DNA of 64,000 bases from UBA2357 sp041916775 (lineage in GTDB: Bacteria; Pseudomonadota; Gammaproteobacteria; Burkholderiales; Rhodocyclaceae), in assembly GCA_041916775.1 (NCBI GenBank), contig JAYRYZ010000018.1, forward strand, positions 47,406 through 111,405, in the 5' to 3' direction. The notes under the pieces are model-generated. The model did not search any database, had not been told where the DNA came from, and saw only the letters and a list, made by a program, of their open reading frames with translations. The position numbers and the translations under genes were made by a program. Of the stretch, positions 41,665 through 50,772 are shown one piece after another (within the stretch, counting starts at the first letter, position 1; each line of letters begins with the position of its first letter).

Positions 41665-43113
41665 TCAAGTGCGCTTGGCGGTGAGGAAGTAATACGTCCC
41701 GGCCACCACGAGGCTGAAGAACCAGCCGAAATCGAAGAGGCTCACCAGCACCTTCGGCACGCCGTCCGCCGCCAGCCAACCGGACACCACCAGGTAGCCC
41801 GGCAGGCACGGCAGCACACCGAGCGCGAAGGCCACCAGCGCGTGCGGATTCCAGCCGCCCACGTATTCGTACTCGCCGCCACGGCGGTAGAGGTCCGGCA
41901 CGTTGAGCTGGCTGCGCCGCACCAGGTAGTAGTCCACCAGCAGGATGCCGGCGATCGCGCCGAGCAGGGTGCCGTAGCCGCCCAGCCACTGGAAGAGGTA
42001 GCCGCCCGAGGTGGCGAGGAGCTTCCACGGCATGAACAGGAGGCCGATCAGCGCGGCGATGAGGCCGCCAAGGCGGAAGCTGATCTTGCTCGGCGCCACC
42101 TGCGAGAAGTCGTAGGACGGCGACACGAGGTTGGCGGCGACGTTGGTGGTGAGGTTGGCGAGCAGGATCACGAGCAGGCCGACCGCCGACGCGAAGGTGC
42201 CCATCTGGGTGAGGAGCCCGTCCGGAAAGAGCTGCGCCTTGCCGTACAGGATGTGCGACACCGAGAAGCCGATGATGCCCACCATCGAGAACAGCGCCAT
42301 CGGGATCGGCAGGCCGATCGCCTGACCATAGACCTGGTCACGCTGGCGCTTCGCGAAGCGGGTGAAGTCCGGGATGTTGAGCGCGAGCGTCGCCCAGAAA
42401 CCGACCAGCCCGGTGAGCGCCGCCCAGGTCTTCGGCCCGCCTTCCACCACCTTCGCCGGCATGTCGAAGATCTGCGCCGGCGACACCTTGATGAAGGCCC
42501 ACACCACCAGCGCCGCCGAGGCCGCCACCATCAGCGGAGCGGCGAATTTCTCGAGCTTGCGGATGGACTCCAGCCCGTTCCAGATGAAGTAGAGATGCAG
42601 CGCCCAGAAGGCATAGAAGCAGGCGAGCTGCGAGTTGCTGATGTACTCGCCGTCGCCCGGCGGGGCGAGGTCGAAGCCGATCACGGTGAGAAAGCCGTGC
42701 AGCGCCAACGCGCCGAAGTAGCAGTTGATCGAGAACCAGCCGCAGGCCACCAGACCGCGCAGGATGGCGGGCAGGTTGGCGCCAAGCACGCCGAAGGACG
42801 CGCGCGCCAGCACCGGGAAGGGGATGCCGTAGTGGGTGCCGGTACGGCCGATGAGCACCATCGGCACCAGCACGATGAGGTTGGCGAGGAACACCAGCCA
42901 GATCGCCATCTGCCAACTGAAGCCCTGGTCGAGCATGCTGCTCGCCATCGTGTAGGTCGGCACGCACACCACCATGCCCACCCACAGTGCGGTGAAATCA
43001 TGCCAGCGCCAGGTACGCTGGGCGGCGCTGGTGGGCGCCAGGTCTTCGTTGATCAAGGACCCGGTCGCCGACTCCAGCCCGGCGCCATCGCCCGTCATCA
43101 CTTTCTGGTTCAT
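41665..43113 (-). CDS. NCS1-family nucleobase/hydantoin permease
   Basis: A 482-residue membrane protein with twelve hydrophobic helices and NCS1 signatures (LINEDLAPTSAAQRTWRWHDFTALWVGM at the N-terminus, NIPDFTRFAK in the middle). NCS1 carriers import uracil, cytosine, allantoin or hydantoins with Na+ or H+. Position inside a pyrimidine-degradation operon suggests uracil, thymine or a dihydropyrimidine or hydantoin. A 142-base gap separates it from preA. Confidence 0.9.
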   Translation of the reverse strand: MNQKVMTGDGAGLESATGSLINEDLAPTSAAQRTWRWHDFTALWVGMVVCVPTYTMASSMLDQGFSWQMAIWLVFLANLIVLVPMVLIGRTGTHYGIPFPVLARASFGVLGANLPAILRGLVACGWFSINCYFGALALHGFLTVIGFDLAPPGDGEYISNSQLACFYAFWALHLYFIWNGLESIRKLEKFAAPLMVAASAALVVWAFIKVSPAQIFDMPAKVVEGGPKTWAALTGLVGFWATLALNIPDFTRFAKRQRDQVYGQAIGLPIPMALFSMVGIIGFSVSHILYGKAQLFPDGLLTQMGTFASAVGLLVILLANLTTNVAANLVSPSYDFSQVAPSKISFRLGGLIAALIGLLFMPWKLLATSGGYLFQWLGGYGTLLGAIAGILLVDYYLVRRSQLNVPDLYRRGGEYEYVGGWNPHALVAFALGVLPCLPGYLVVSGWLAADGVPKVLVSLFDFGWFFSLVVAGTYYFLTAKRT

Positions 43114-43255
43114 CGAAATCCCCTTTTGTTGAATGAATCAGCCTTGCAAGAATCGTGGCATCCGCATCGCGTGCGTGTGCGTGAATTTCATATGCATCGT
43201 TGCCATTTGCATCCCGCTCCCAGCGCGCATGCTACGCCGCGCCTCGCCGCCCGTG

Positions 43256-44557
43256 TCAGGCCTCGCGCGCCGGATTGTTCGGATGGGTGGTCCAGTTCGC
43301 AGGGACGCCACTCACCACCTTGCCGGTGCGCGGATCCACGCGCCCCGCCGCCATCGGCCGCAGCGTGATGCAGTCGTGCACCGGGCACACCGACACGCAC
43401 AGGTTGCAGCCCACGCACTCCTCGTCCTTGACCTCGAAGTGGCGCTTGCCGTCCTTCATCAGCGTGATCGCCTGGTGGGAGGTATCCTCGCAGGCGACAT
43501 GGCAGCGCCCGCACTGGATGCACTTGTCCTGGTCGATGTAGGCCTTGTCGACATGCTCCAGGTTGAGATAGCGCCAGTCGGTGACGCTCGGCACCGCCAG
43601 CCCCACCATGTCGGCGACGCTGCGGAAGCCCTTGTCGTCCATGTAGTTGGAGAGACCGTCGATCATGTCCTCGACGATGCGAAAGCCATACACCATCGCT
43701 GCGGTGCACACCTGCACCGTGCCGCAGCCGAGGGTGATGAACTCGGCCGCATCGCGCCAGCTTCCGACGCCGCCGATGCCGGAGATCGGCAGCCCGGTGG
43801 TGGCCGGGTCGCGCGCGATCTCGGCCACCATGTTCTGCGCGATCGGCTTCACCGCTGTGCCGCAGTAGCCGCCGTGCGAACCCTTGCCATCGGTGGTGGG
43901 GATCATCGTCAGGCGGTCGAGATCCACGCCCATGATCGAGTTGATGGTGTTGATCAGCGACACCGCGTCCGCCCCGCCCGCCTTGGCGGCACGCGCCGGG
44001 TGGCGGATGTCGGTGATGTTGGGGGTGAGCTTCACGATCACCGGCAGGCGGCTGTAAGCCTTGCACCAGCGCGTGACCATCTCGATGTACTCCGGTACCT
44101 GGCCGACCGCCGAGCCCATGCCGCGCTCGCTCATGCCGTGCGGGCAGCCGAAGTTGAGCTCGATGCCGTCGCAGCCGGTGTCCTCCACCATCGGCAGGAT
44201 GCGCTTCCACGACGCTTCGTTGCACGGCACCATCAGCGACACCACCATCGCGCGGTCCGGCCAGTCGCGCTTCACCTGGCGGATCTCGGCGAGGTTCACC
44301 GCCAGCGGGCGATCGGAGATCAGCTCGATGTTGTTGAAGCCGATCACGCGGCGGTCACCGCTCATCAGGCTCGCGTAGCGCGGGCCATTCACGTTCACCA
44401 CCGGGGGATCTTCCCCCAGCGTCTTCCACACCACGCCGCCCCAGCCGGCCTCGAAGGCGCGGATCACGTTGTAGGCCTTGTCGGTCGGCGGCGCGGAGGC
44501 GAGCCAGAAGGGGTTGGGGCTCTTGATGCCCACGAAATCGGTCGTCAGATCAGCCAT
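43256..44557 (-). CDS. preA: NAD-dependent dihydropyrimidine dehydrogenase, catalytic subunit
   Basis: A 433-residue protein. A FMN-binding dihydroorotate-dehydrogenase-like barrel covers ~1-320 (conserved KSPNPFWLASAPPT, IELNFGCPHGMSERGMG, ISGIGGVGSW). A C-terminal ferredoxin domain carries two 4Fe-4S motifs, CIQCGRCHVACED and CVGCNLCVSVCPV. With PreT it reduces uracil and thymine. The start MADLTTDF at 44557 has AGGAG seven bases upstream. It lies 52 bases after preT. Confidence 0.95.
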   Translation of the reverse strand: MADLTTDFVGIKSPNPFWLASAPPTDKAYNVIRAFEAGWGGVVWKTLGEDPPVVNVNGPRYASLMSGDRRVIGFNNIELISDRPLAVNLAEIRQVKRDWPDRAMVVSLMVPCNEASWKRILPMVEDTGCDGIELNFGCPHGMSERGMGSAVGQVPEYIEMVTRWCKAYSRLPVIVKLTPNITDIRHPARAAKAGGADAVSLINTINSIMGVDLDRLTMIPTTDGKGSHGGYCGTAVKPIAQNMVAEIARDPATTGLPISGIGGVGSWRDAAEFITLGCGTVQVCTAAMVYGFRIVEDMIDGLSNYMDDKGFRSVADMVGLAVPSVTDWRYLNLEHVDKAYIDQDKCIQCGRCHVACEDTSHQAITLMKDGKRHFEVKDEECVGCNLCVSVCPVHDCITLRPMAAGRVDPRTGKVVSGVPANWTTHPNNPAREA

Positions 44558-44609
44558 GTCGGGCTCCTGGAATCTGTAGGAAACGGGGTTCGCACGGAAT
44601 GCGCGCGGC

Positions 44610-45956
44610 TCACGCCGCGAGCGCGCGGTGGATGGCTTCGGCCGAGCGCTTGCCGTGCTCGACCGCCTCGACGGTGAGATCGCGCCCGCCATGGCGGCAG
44701 TCGCCGCCCGCCCACACCCTGGGGTGACCGGTGGCGCCGTCCTCGTCGGTGGCGATGCGGCCGTCGCGCAGCGTCAGCGCGCCCGCCACCGCGTCGCCGA
44801 TCAAGGTCTGGCCGATCGCCTTCAGCACCATGTCCGCGGGCAGCGTGAAGTAGTCGCCGCGCAGCGCGAGCCGGCCATCCACCATGTGCATGCAGGCAAA
44901 GGTCGCCGCGCGCACCCGGCAGTCCTCGACGACGATCTCGTGTGGTGCGGCCCAGTGGATGATGCGCACGCCGTTGCTGCGCGCCCAGTCCTGCTCGTAG
45001 GCGGAGGCGGGCATGTCGGCCTCGCCGCGGCGATAGACGATGCTCACCTCCTCGGCGCCGAGCTTCTTCGCCTGCACCGCGGCATCCACCGCGGTCATGC
45101 CGCCGCCGATCACCACCACCCGGCGCCCCACCGGCACATCGGCCAGCGACGCCGCCTGGCGCAGCTCGGCGATGAAGTCGACCGCCGCGCGCAGGCCCTC
45201 GGCTTGCGGCTCGGCGATCCCGAGCGCATTCACGCCACCCAGGCCGAGCCCGAGGAACACCGCGTCGTACTCACCGACCAGGCCATCCAGGCTCACATCC
45301 GTGCCGAGGCGCACGCCGGTGCGCACCGTGATGCCGCCCACCGACAGCAACCACGCGACCTCGCGCTGCGCGAAGCCGTCGGTGGTCTTGTAGCTCGCGA
45401 GGCCGTACTCGTTGAGCCCGCCGAGCTTGGGCCGCGCGTCGAAGAGCGTCACCGCATGGCCGTGCAGCGCGAGGCGGTGCGCACAGGCGAGCCCTGCCGG
45501 CCCGGCGCCGACCACCGCGACGCGCCTGCCGGTGTCGGCGGCGCGGGTGAACAGGGGCGCGCCGGGCGCAGCGAAGTGCGCATCGGTGGCGAAGCGCTGC
45601 AACAGGCCGATCTCGACGGGTTTCTCCTCATTCGTGTTGCGCACGCAGGCCTCTTCGCACAGCACCTCGGTGGGGCACACTCGCGCGCACATTCCGCCGA
45701 GCGGGTTGGCCGACAGGATCGCGTGCGCCGCACCACGCAGGTTACCCTCGGCAATGCGGCGGATGAAGCTGGGGATGTTGATGCCGGTGGGACAGACGTT
45801 GATACAGGGCGCGTCGTAGCAGTAATAGCAGCGGTCCGCCTCGATCTGTGCCTGGACGGGGCTCAGCGGCGGGTGCGCGTCGCAGAAGTTGCGTGCATAG
45901 GCTTCGGCGGGCAAGCGCGCCGGACGGATGTCGGACGCTGCGGGCGTGTTTTCCAT
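44610..45956 (-). CDS. preT: Dihydropyrimidine dehydrogenase, NADH-oxidising flavoprotein subunit
   Basis: A 448-residue GltD-like protein. N-terminal iron-sulfur cysteines are CYYCYDAPCINVCP and CARVCPTEVLCEEACV; the FAD site is VAVVGAGPAGLACAHR and the NAD(P) site VVVIGGGMTAVDAA. It passes electrons from NADH to PreA. The start MENTPAAS at 45956 follows GGAGAG. It is the first gene of the operon; a RutR-type palindrome lies 67-82 bases upstream. Confidence 0.93.
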   Translation of the reverse strand: MENTPAASDIRPARLPAEAYARNFCDAHPPLSPVQAQIEADRCYYCYDAPCINVCPTGINIPSFIRRIAEGNLRGAAHAILSANPLGGMCARVCPTEVLCEEACVRNTNEEKPVEIGLLQRFATDAHFAAPGAPLFTRAADTGRRVAVVGAGPAGLACAHRLALHGHAVTLFDARPKLGGLNEYGLASYKTTDGFAQREVAWLLSVGGITVRTGVRLGTDVSLDGLVGEYDAVFLGLGLGGVNALGIAEPQAEGLRAAVDFIAELRQAASLADVPVGRRVVVIGGGMTAVDAAVQAKKLGAEEVSIVYRRGEADMPASAYEQDWARSNGVRIIHWAAPHEIVVEDCRVRAATFACMHMVDGRLALRGDYFTLPADMVLKAIGQTLIGDAVAGALTLRDGRIATDEDGATGHPRVWAGGDCRHGGRDLTVEAVEHGKRSAEAIHRALAA

Positions 45957-46324
45957 CTCTCTCTCCAGGTCCGGGCGCCAGCCCGGCGTGTTGAACGGAC
46001 TCAATGCTGTTTGCCTTGTTTTTTTACCATCTGGTAAATGCGCGAATCAGCAAAAGCACACTTCATGCCCGAACACACACTCCATTGAATTCAAGATGTT
46101 GCCAAAACACTCTGATCCGACCGCGGCGGCGACTGCGCCAGAACTGCACACTCTTGCGCAGACATGCACCATCGCGAGGCAGACCCGGCAAGGCCCTTCG
46201 TCATACCCCGCAGCGACCATTGTCATGTTGTGCGGGTAGGCTCCCGACACTAAGCTTGACCCCAAGCAAGCCTGATGTCCGCGGCCTGTGATCCGCCTCA
46301 TGGTCGGGCGGACAGGAGATCGAC
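45957..46324. other. Divergent intergenic region preT / HD-GYP regulator
   Basis: A 368-base interval containing the palindrome at 46023-46038, an A-rich run on the minus strand next to it, and otherwise no coding frame of family character. It should hold promoters for both the preT operon and the response-regulator gene. The stretch around 46060-46110 is richer in A and T than the surroundings, but I could not assign a convincing -35/-10 pair. Confidence 0.5.
46023..46038 (-). promoter_or_regulatory. RutR-type operator of the preT operon
   Basis: TTTACCATCTGGTAAA is a perfect palindrome (arms TTTACCA/TGGTAAA). It matches the RutR consensus TTGACCAnnTGGTCAA at 12 of 14 defined positions. The same core occurs before the nucleobase ABC operon next to a RutR-like gene. 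Confidence 0.7.
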
Positions 46325-47407
46325 ATGAACATCCGCGATGTAGTGATGGTCGTCGAGGACGACAGCGAGAGCAGGGAAGCCCTGGCCCAGTTGCTCAAGA
46401 CCCGCTATCACGTGCTCGTCGCCGGCAGCGGCACGCAGGCGATGGACCTCGCCAGCCGCCGCCTGCCGGATCTGATGCTGCTCGACGCCTTCATGCCGCA
46501 GATGAGCGGATTCGATGTTTGCCGCCTGCTCAAGCTCAGCCCTCACCTCAGGCTGATTCCGGTGATCTTCATCGCAGACGCAGCGGATGACGCATCCGAG
46601 CAACTGGGCTTCGAATGCGGCGGGGCCGATTTCATCACCCAGCCGTTCAGCCCCGCGGTGCTGCTCGCACGCATCGAGGCGCAGCTGATGGTGCATCGCG
46701 CGTTGCGCGAGGAGGAACGCCGCACCCGCATGCTCGGAAAATGGGTGCAGGACCGCACCGCCGAACTGGAGCAGACGCGCGACGCACTCGTGTATTCGCT
46801 CGCCTCGCTCGCCGAAGCCCGCGACTGCGAGACCGGCAACCACATCCGCCGCACCCAGCACTATGTACACACCTTGGCGAACGGCCTCGTCAGCCACCCC
46901 GACTTCACCGGCCAGCTCGGTCCACCGGACGTGCTGACGCTGTCCAAATCCGCGCCGCTACACGACATCGGCAAGGTCGGGATCCCGGACGCAATCCTCC
47001 TCAAGCCGAGCGCACTGACGCCCGAGGAGTTCGAGGTCATGAAGACCCACACCACGCTCGGCCGCGACACCATCGCCGCCGCCGAGCGCATCCTCGGTGG
47101 CAACAACGACTTCCTGCGCTACGCACGCGAGATCAGCTACTCACACCACGAGAAGTGGGACGGCAGCGGTTACCCGGAGGGCCTCTCCGGCGACGCGATC
47201 CCGCTGTCGGCGCGCCTGACCGCGCTGTCGGACGTGTACGACGCGCTGCGCAGCCGGCGCATCTACAAGGCGCCGCTGTCGCATGCGGCCGTCTGCAGCA
47301 TGATCCGCGACAAGAGCGGCAGCCACTTCGACCCGCGCATGGCCGAGGTCTTCCTGGACCTTTCCGCAGACTTCGATCACATCTGGAACAACCTGCGCGA
47401 CGAGTAG
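46325..47407 (+). CDS. Response regulator with HD-GYP domain (c-di-GMP phosphodiesterase)
   Basis: A 360-residue protein. The receiver domain (~5-125) has the acidic pair VEDDS and phospho-acceptor Asp in LMLLDAF. A helical linker (~125-150) leads to an HD-GYP domain (~155-355). Catalytic motifs HDIGK (in LHDIGKVGIPD) and HHEKWDGSGYP are intact, so c-di-GMP hydrolysis is likely. No partner kinase is adjacent. It lies between the two pyrimidine operons but on the opposite strand; a functional link to them is not evident. Confidence 0.92.
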   Translation: MNIRDVVMVVEDDSESREALAQLLKTRYHVLVAGSGTQAMDLASRRLPDLMLLDAFMPQMSGFDVCRLLKLSPHLRLIPVIFIADAADDASEQLGFECGGADFITQPFSPAVLLARIEAQLMVHRALREEERRTRMLGKWVQDRTAELEQTRDALVYSLASLAEARDCETGNHIRRTQHYVHTLANGLVSHPDFTGQLGPPDVLTLSKSAPLHDIGKVGIPDAILLKPSALTPEEFEVMKTHTTLGRDTIAAAERILGGNNDFLRYAREISYSHHEKWDGSGYPEGLSGDAIPLSARLTALSDVYDALRSRRIYKAPLSHAAVCSMIRDKSGSHFDPRMAEVFLDLSADFDHIWNNLRDE

Positions 47408-47425
47408 CCCGCCCCCTTGCGGGCT
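47406..47425 (+). terminator. Short hairpin at the end of the HD-GYP gene
   Basis: AGCCCGC (47406-47412) and GCGGGCT (47419-47425) form a seven-base-pair stem with a six-base loop, beginning within the stop codon. No T-tract follows. It separates the gene from the convergent codA. Confidence 0.5.
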
Positions 47426-47476
47426 CCCCACCGCGCGCTCGGCGCCGCGTTCAGCGCCATCGCGTACTGCCCACCC

Positions 47477-48748
47477 TCACAGGCGGAAATCGACCTGCGC
47501 CGGCCGGCCGGGGATCGCGAGCCGGCTCACCACCGGATCGCTCTCGGCGATCACCGCGCCGGCGCGGATCACCGCCAGCCGGTTGGCGCGCAGGCGCAGC
47601 GCCTCCACCGGGTCGCGCGCATCCAGCAGCACCATGTCGGCACGGCATCCCGGCGCGATGCCGTAGTCGGCGAGGCCGAGGATCTGCGCCGGCGTCTCGG
47701 TCACTGCGGCGAAGCAGGCGCGCATCGCGTCCTGCCCGGTCATCTGCGCCACATGCAGGCCCATGTGCGCCACCTCCAGCATGTCGCCGGAGCCCAGCCC
47801 GTACCACGGGTCCATCGCGCAGTCCTGGCCGAAGGCCACCGGCACGCCGGCGGCGAGGAGCTCCGGCACGCGCGTCATGCCGCGCCGCTTCGGGTAGCTG
47901 TCGTGGCGGCCCTGCAGGGTGATGTTGATGAGCGGGTTCGCGATGGCCGCAACGCCGGACTCGCGCATCAGCGGAATCAGCTTGGACACGTAGTAGTTGT
48001 CCATGGAGTGCATCGAGGTCAGGTGCGAACCCGCGACCCGGCCGTGCAGGCCGAGCCGCTGCGTCTCGGCCGCGAGCGTCTCGATGTGGCGGGAGTGCGG
48101 GTCGTCCGATTCGTCGCAGTGCATGTCCACCCGCAATCCGCGCTCCGCCGCGAGCGTGGTGAGGATGCGCACCGACTCGGCGCCGTCCGCCATCGTGCGC
48201 TCGAAGTGCGGGATGCCGCCGACGACATCCACGCCCATGTCGAGCGCGTGCACCAGATTGGCGTGCGCGCCGGGGTTGCGCAGCAGACCGTCCTGCGGGA
48301 AGGCCACGAGCTGCAGGTCGATCCACGGCTTCACCCGCTCACGCACATGCAGCAACGCCTCGACCGCGAGCAGGCGCGCATCGCAGACGTCGACATGCGA
48401 GCGGATCGCCAGCAGCCCGCGCCCGATCGCCCAGTCGCAGTAGCGCAGCGCGCGCTCGACGATCGCCTCCTGGGTAAGCAGCGGCTTCAGTTCGCCCCAC
48501 AGCGCGATACCCTCCAGCAGCGTGCCGGACTGGTTCACCCGCGGCTGACCGTAGGACAGCGTGGAATCCATGTGGAAATGCGCGTCGACGAAGGGCGGGC
48601 TCACCAGCCGGCCGGCGGCCTCGATGACGCGCCCGGCCTCGGCCCTGATCGCCGGTTCGAGCGCGACGATGCGCCCGTCGCGCACACCGATGTCGAGATT
48701 GCGGCGGCCGTCCGGCAGTGTCGCCTTGCGGATCAGGAGGTCAAGCAT
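47477..48748 (-). CDS. codA: Cytosine deaminase-type amidohydrolase
   Basis: A 423-residue amidohydrolase of the CodA family. Metal-site motifs are DAHFHMD (H57, H59), MHCDESDDP, SHLTSMH and FGQDCAMDPWY. It would convert cytosine to uracil, feeding the preTA pathway. It is the last gene of the ABC operon, 15 bases after a permease gene, which suggests imported cytosine or a related pyrimidine is the substrate. Other ring amines (isoguanine, creatinine-type) cannot be excluded. Confidence 0.85.
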   Translation of the reverse strand: MLDLLIRKATLPDGRRNLDIGVRDGRIVALEPAIRAEAGRVIEAAGRLVSPPFVDAHFHMDSTLSYGQPRVNQSGTLLEGIALWGELKPLLTQEAIVERALRYCDWAIGRGLLAIRSHVDVCDARLLAVEALLHVRERVKPWIDLQLVAFPQDGLLRNPGAHANLVHALDMGVDVVGGIPHFERTMADGAESVRILTTLAAERGLRVDMHCDESDDPHSRHIETLAAETQRLGLHGRVAGSHLTSMHSMDNYYVSKLIPLMRESGVAAIANPLINITLQGRHDSYPKRRGMTRVPELLAAGVPVAFGQDCAMDPWYGLGSGDMLEVAHMGLHVAQMTGQDAMRACFAAVTETPAQILGLADYGIAPGCRADMVLLDARDPVEALRLRANRLAVIRAGAVIAESDPVVSRLAIPGRPAQVDFRL

Positions 48749-48763
48749 GGCAGTTCTCCGGGT

Positions 48764-49711
48764 TCATCGCTCGCCCTTGCGATACGGTTTCATCAGCGCC
48801 TGCGGATAGGCGGCGCGGCGCGCCATCACCACCAGCGCGAGGATGGAAAGAATGTAAGGCAGCATCAGATACACCTGGTAGGGCACCGCCACCGGCAGGA
48901 TGTCGCCCGCCTGCTGCAGGCGCAGCTGCAGCGCGTCGAAGGCGGCGAACAGCACCGCACCGAGCAACGCCTTGCCGGGCCGCCAGGACGCAAACACCAC
49001 CAGCGCCACGCACACCCAGCCGCGGCCATTCACCATGTTGAAGAAGAAGGCGTTGAACGCCGACAGGGTGAGGAAGCTGCCCGCCACTGCCATCAGCATC
49101 GAGCCCGCCACGATCGCGCCGCTGCGCACCGCGAGCACGTCCAGCCCCTGCGCCTCGGCGGCAGCCGGGTTCTCCCCGACCATGCGCACCGCAAGCCCGA
49201 CCGGCGTGCGGTACAGCATCCACGCCACTGCGGGCACGGCAAGGAGCGCGAGTACGGTCAGCGCCGTCTGCGCGCCGAGGATGGGGCCGATGAGCGGCAG
49301 GTCGGCGAGGCCTTCCAGCGGCGCAAACGGGGTGATCGTCGGCGGCGTGGTCACCGTCGGCAGGCTCACCCGGTAGGCGTAGGCGGAGAGGCTGGTCGCG
49401 AGCAAGGTCAGCCCCAGCCCGGCGACGTGCTGCGACACGCCCAGCCACACGGTGAAGCCGGCATGGACGAGTCCGAACACCGCCCCGGTGAACGCGGCCA
49501 CGCCCACCCCCAGCCACAGGTCACCGCCCATCCACACCGCCAGCCAGCCGGTGAAGGCGCCGGCAACCATGATGCCCTCGATCCCAAGGTTGAGCACACC
49601 GGCACGCTCGCACAGCAACACCCCCAGGGTGCCGAGGATCAGCGGCGTCGCGGTGCGCAGCGTCGCCACCCAGAAGGCGGACGACGCGATGATGTCCCAC
49701 AGTTCGCTCAT
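48764..49711 (-). CDS. ABC importer permease (nucleoside/nucleobase, BMP type), second subunit
   Basis: A 315-residue membrane protein of the BPD_transp_2/branched-chain-like permease family, with about eight to ten helices. The family start is TLRTATPLILGTLGVLLCERAGVLNLGIEGIMVAGAF, with GENPAAAEAQGLDV in a cytoplasmic loop. Together with the gene before it this forms the YufP/YufQ-type pair. GGGAGAG precedes its ATG, which overlaps the preceding stop by four bases. Confidence 0.92.
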   Translation of the reverse strand: MSELWDIIASSAFWVATLRTATPLILGTLGVLLCERAGVLNLGIEGIMVAGAFTGWLAVWMGGDLWLGVGVAAFTGAVFGLVHAGFTVWLGVSQHVAGLGLTLLATSLSAYAYRVSLPTVTTPPTITPFAPLEGLADLPLIGPILGAQTALTVLALLAVPAVAWMLYRTPVGLAVRMVGENPAAAEAQGLDVLAVRSGAIVAGSMLMAVAGSFLTLSAFNAFFFNMVNGRGWVCVALVVFASWRPGKALLGAVLFAAFDALQLRLQQAGDILPVAVPYQVYLMLPYILSILALVVMARRAAYPQALMKPYRKGER

Positions 49712-50772
49712 GCTCTCCCCCAGCGGATGCGGTAGCGCGACGCGAGCGTGGCGACGAGCATCGCCAGCAGCGCGGTCGCGACGATCACGTCGGCGATGTA
49801 GTTGGGCACGCCCACCGCGCGGCTCATGCTGTCCGCCCCGACCAGCACGCCGGCGACGAACAGTGCCGACACGATCACGCCGACGGGATGCAGGCCGGCG
49901 AGCATCGCGATGACGATGCCGGTGTAGCCGTAGCCGGGCGACATGTCGAGGGTGACGTAGCCGGTGCGCCCCGCCACCTCGCCCAGCCCGGCGAGCCCGG
50001 CGAGCGCGCCCGAGATCAGCGCGCAGCCCAACACCACGCGCTTCACCGGCAGGCCGGCAAAGGCGGCGCCGCGCGCGTTGGTGCCCACCGCGCGCATCTG
50101 CAGGCCGAAGGTGGTGAAGCGCTGCACCACCCACAGCAGCAGCGCGAATCCGCACGCGAGCAGGAGGCCGCTGTGCACCCGGGTACGTTCGAGGAGGCGC
50201 GAGAACTCGTAGTCGGACTCCAGCGCCACCGACTGCGGCCAGCCCATCGCGAGCGGGTCCTTCATCGGCCCGTCCAGCATCATCGACACGAATAGCAGCG
50301 CGATGAAGTTGAGCAGCAAGGTGGTGACCACCTCGTCCACACCGAGGCGGATCTTGAGCAGCGCCGGCCCGAGCAACAGCAGCGCACCGGCCGCGGCCCC
50401 GGCGAGCAGCATCAGCGCGAACACCAGCGCCGGCGGCAGACCGGCGAAGATCGAGCCCTGGCCGCCCACCGCCACCGCGGCGAGCGCGCCGAGGTAGAGC
50501 TGGCCTTCGGCGCCGATGTTGTAGAAGTGCGCGCGGAAGGCGATCGCCGCGGCCAAGCCGGTGAGGATCAGCGGCGTGGCGCGGGTCAGCGTCTCGGCGA
50601 TCGCGAAGCGCGAGCCGAACGCCCCTTCGAACAGCAGCACGTAGGTGCGTCCCACCGGCGCGCCGGCCCAGGCGACGAGCAGCGCGCACACCAGCAGGGT
50701 CACCGCGATCGCGGCGAAGGGCGCCACCACCATCGCGGTGCGGGACGAAGTGGTGCGTGCTTCAAGCCGCAT
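49708..50772 (-). CDS. ABC importer permease (nucleoside/nucleobase, BMP type), first subunit
   Basis: A 354-residue membrane protein of the same permease family, with conserved RATPLILTGLAAAIAFRAHFYNIGAEGQLYLGAL and VGTNARGAAFAGLPVKR. Its start overlaps the ATPase gene stop by 11 bases, so the two are coupled. Partner of the following permease. Confidence 0.92.
   Translation of the reverse strand: MRLEARTTSSRTAMVVAPFAAIAVTLLVCALLVAWAGAPVGRTYVLLFEGAFGSRFAIAETLTRATPLILTGLAAAIAFRAHFYNIGAEGQLYLGALAAVAVGGQGSIFAGLPPALVFALMLLAGAAAGALLLLGPALLKIRLGVDEVVTTLLLNFIALLFVSMMLDGPMKDPLAMGWPQSVALESDYEFSRLLERTRVHSGLLLACGFALLLWVVQRFTTFGLQMRAVGTNARGAAFAGLPVKRVVLGCALISGALAGLAGLGEVAGRTGYVTLDMSPGYGYTGIVIAMLAGLHPVGVIVSALFVAGVLVGADSMSRAVGVPNYIADVIVATALLAMLVATLASRYRIRWGRA

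Noticed and set aside
47417..49735. 772-codon plus-strand open frame
   Set aside because: Antisense shadow of codA and the permease gene, caused by high GC; no motif, atypical Arg/His content.
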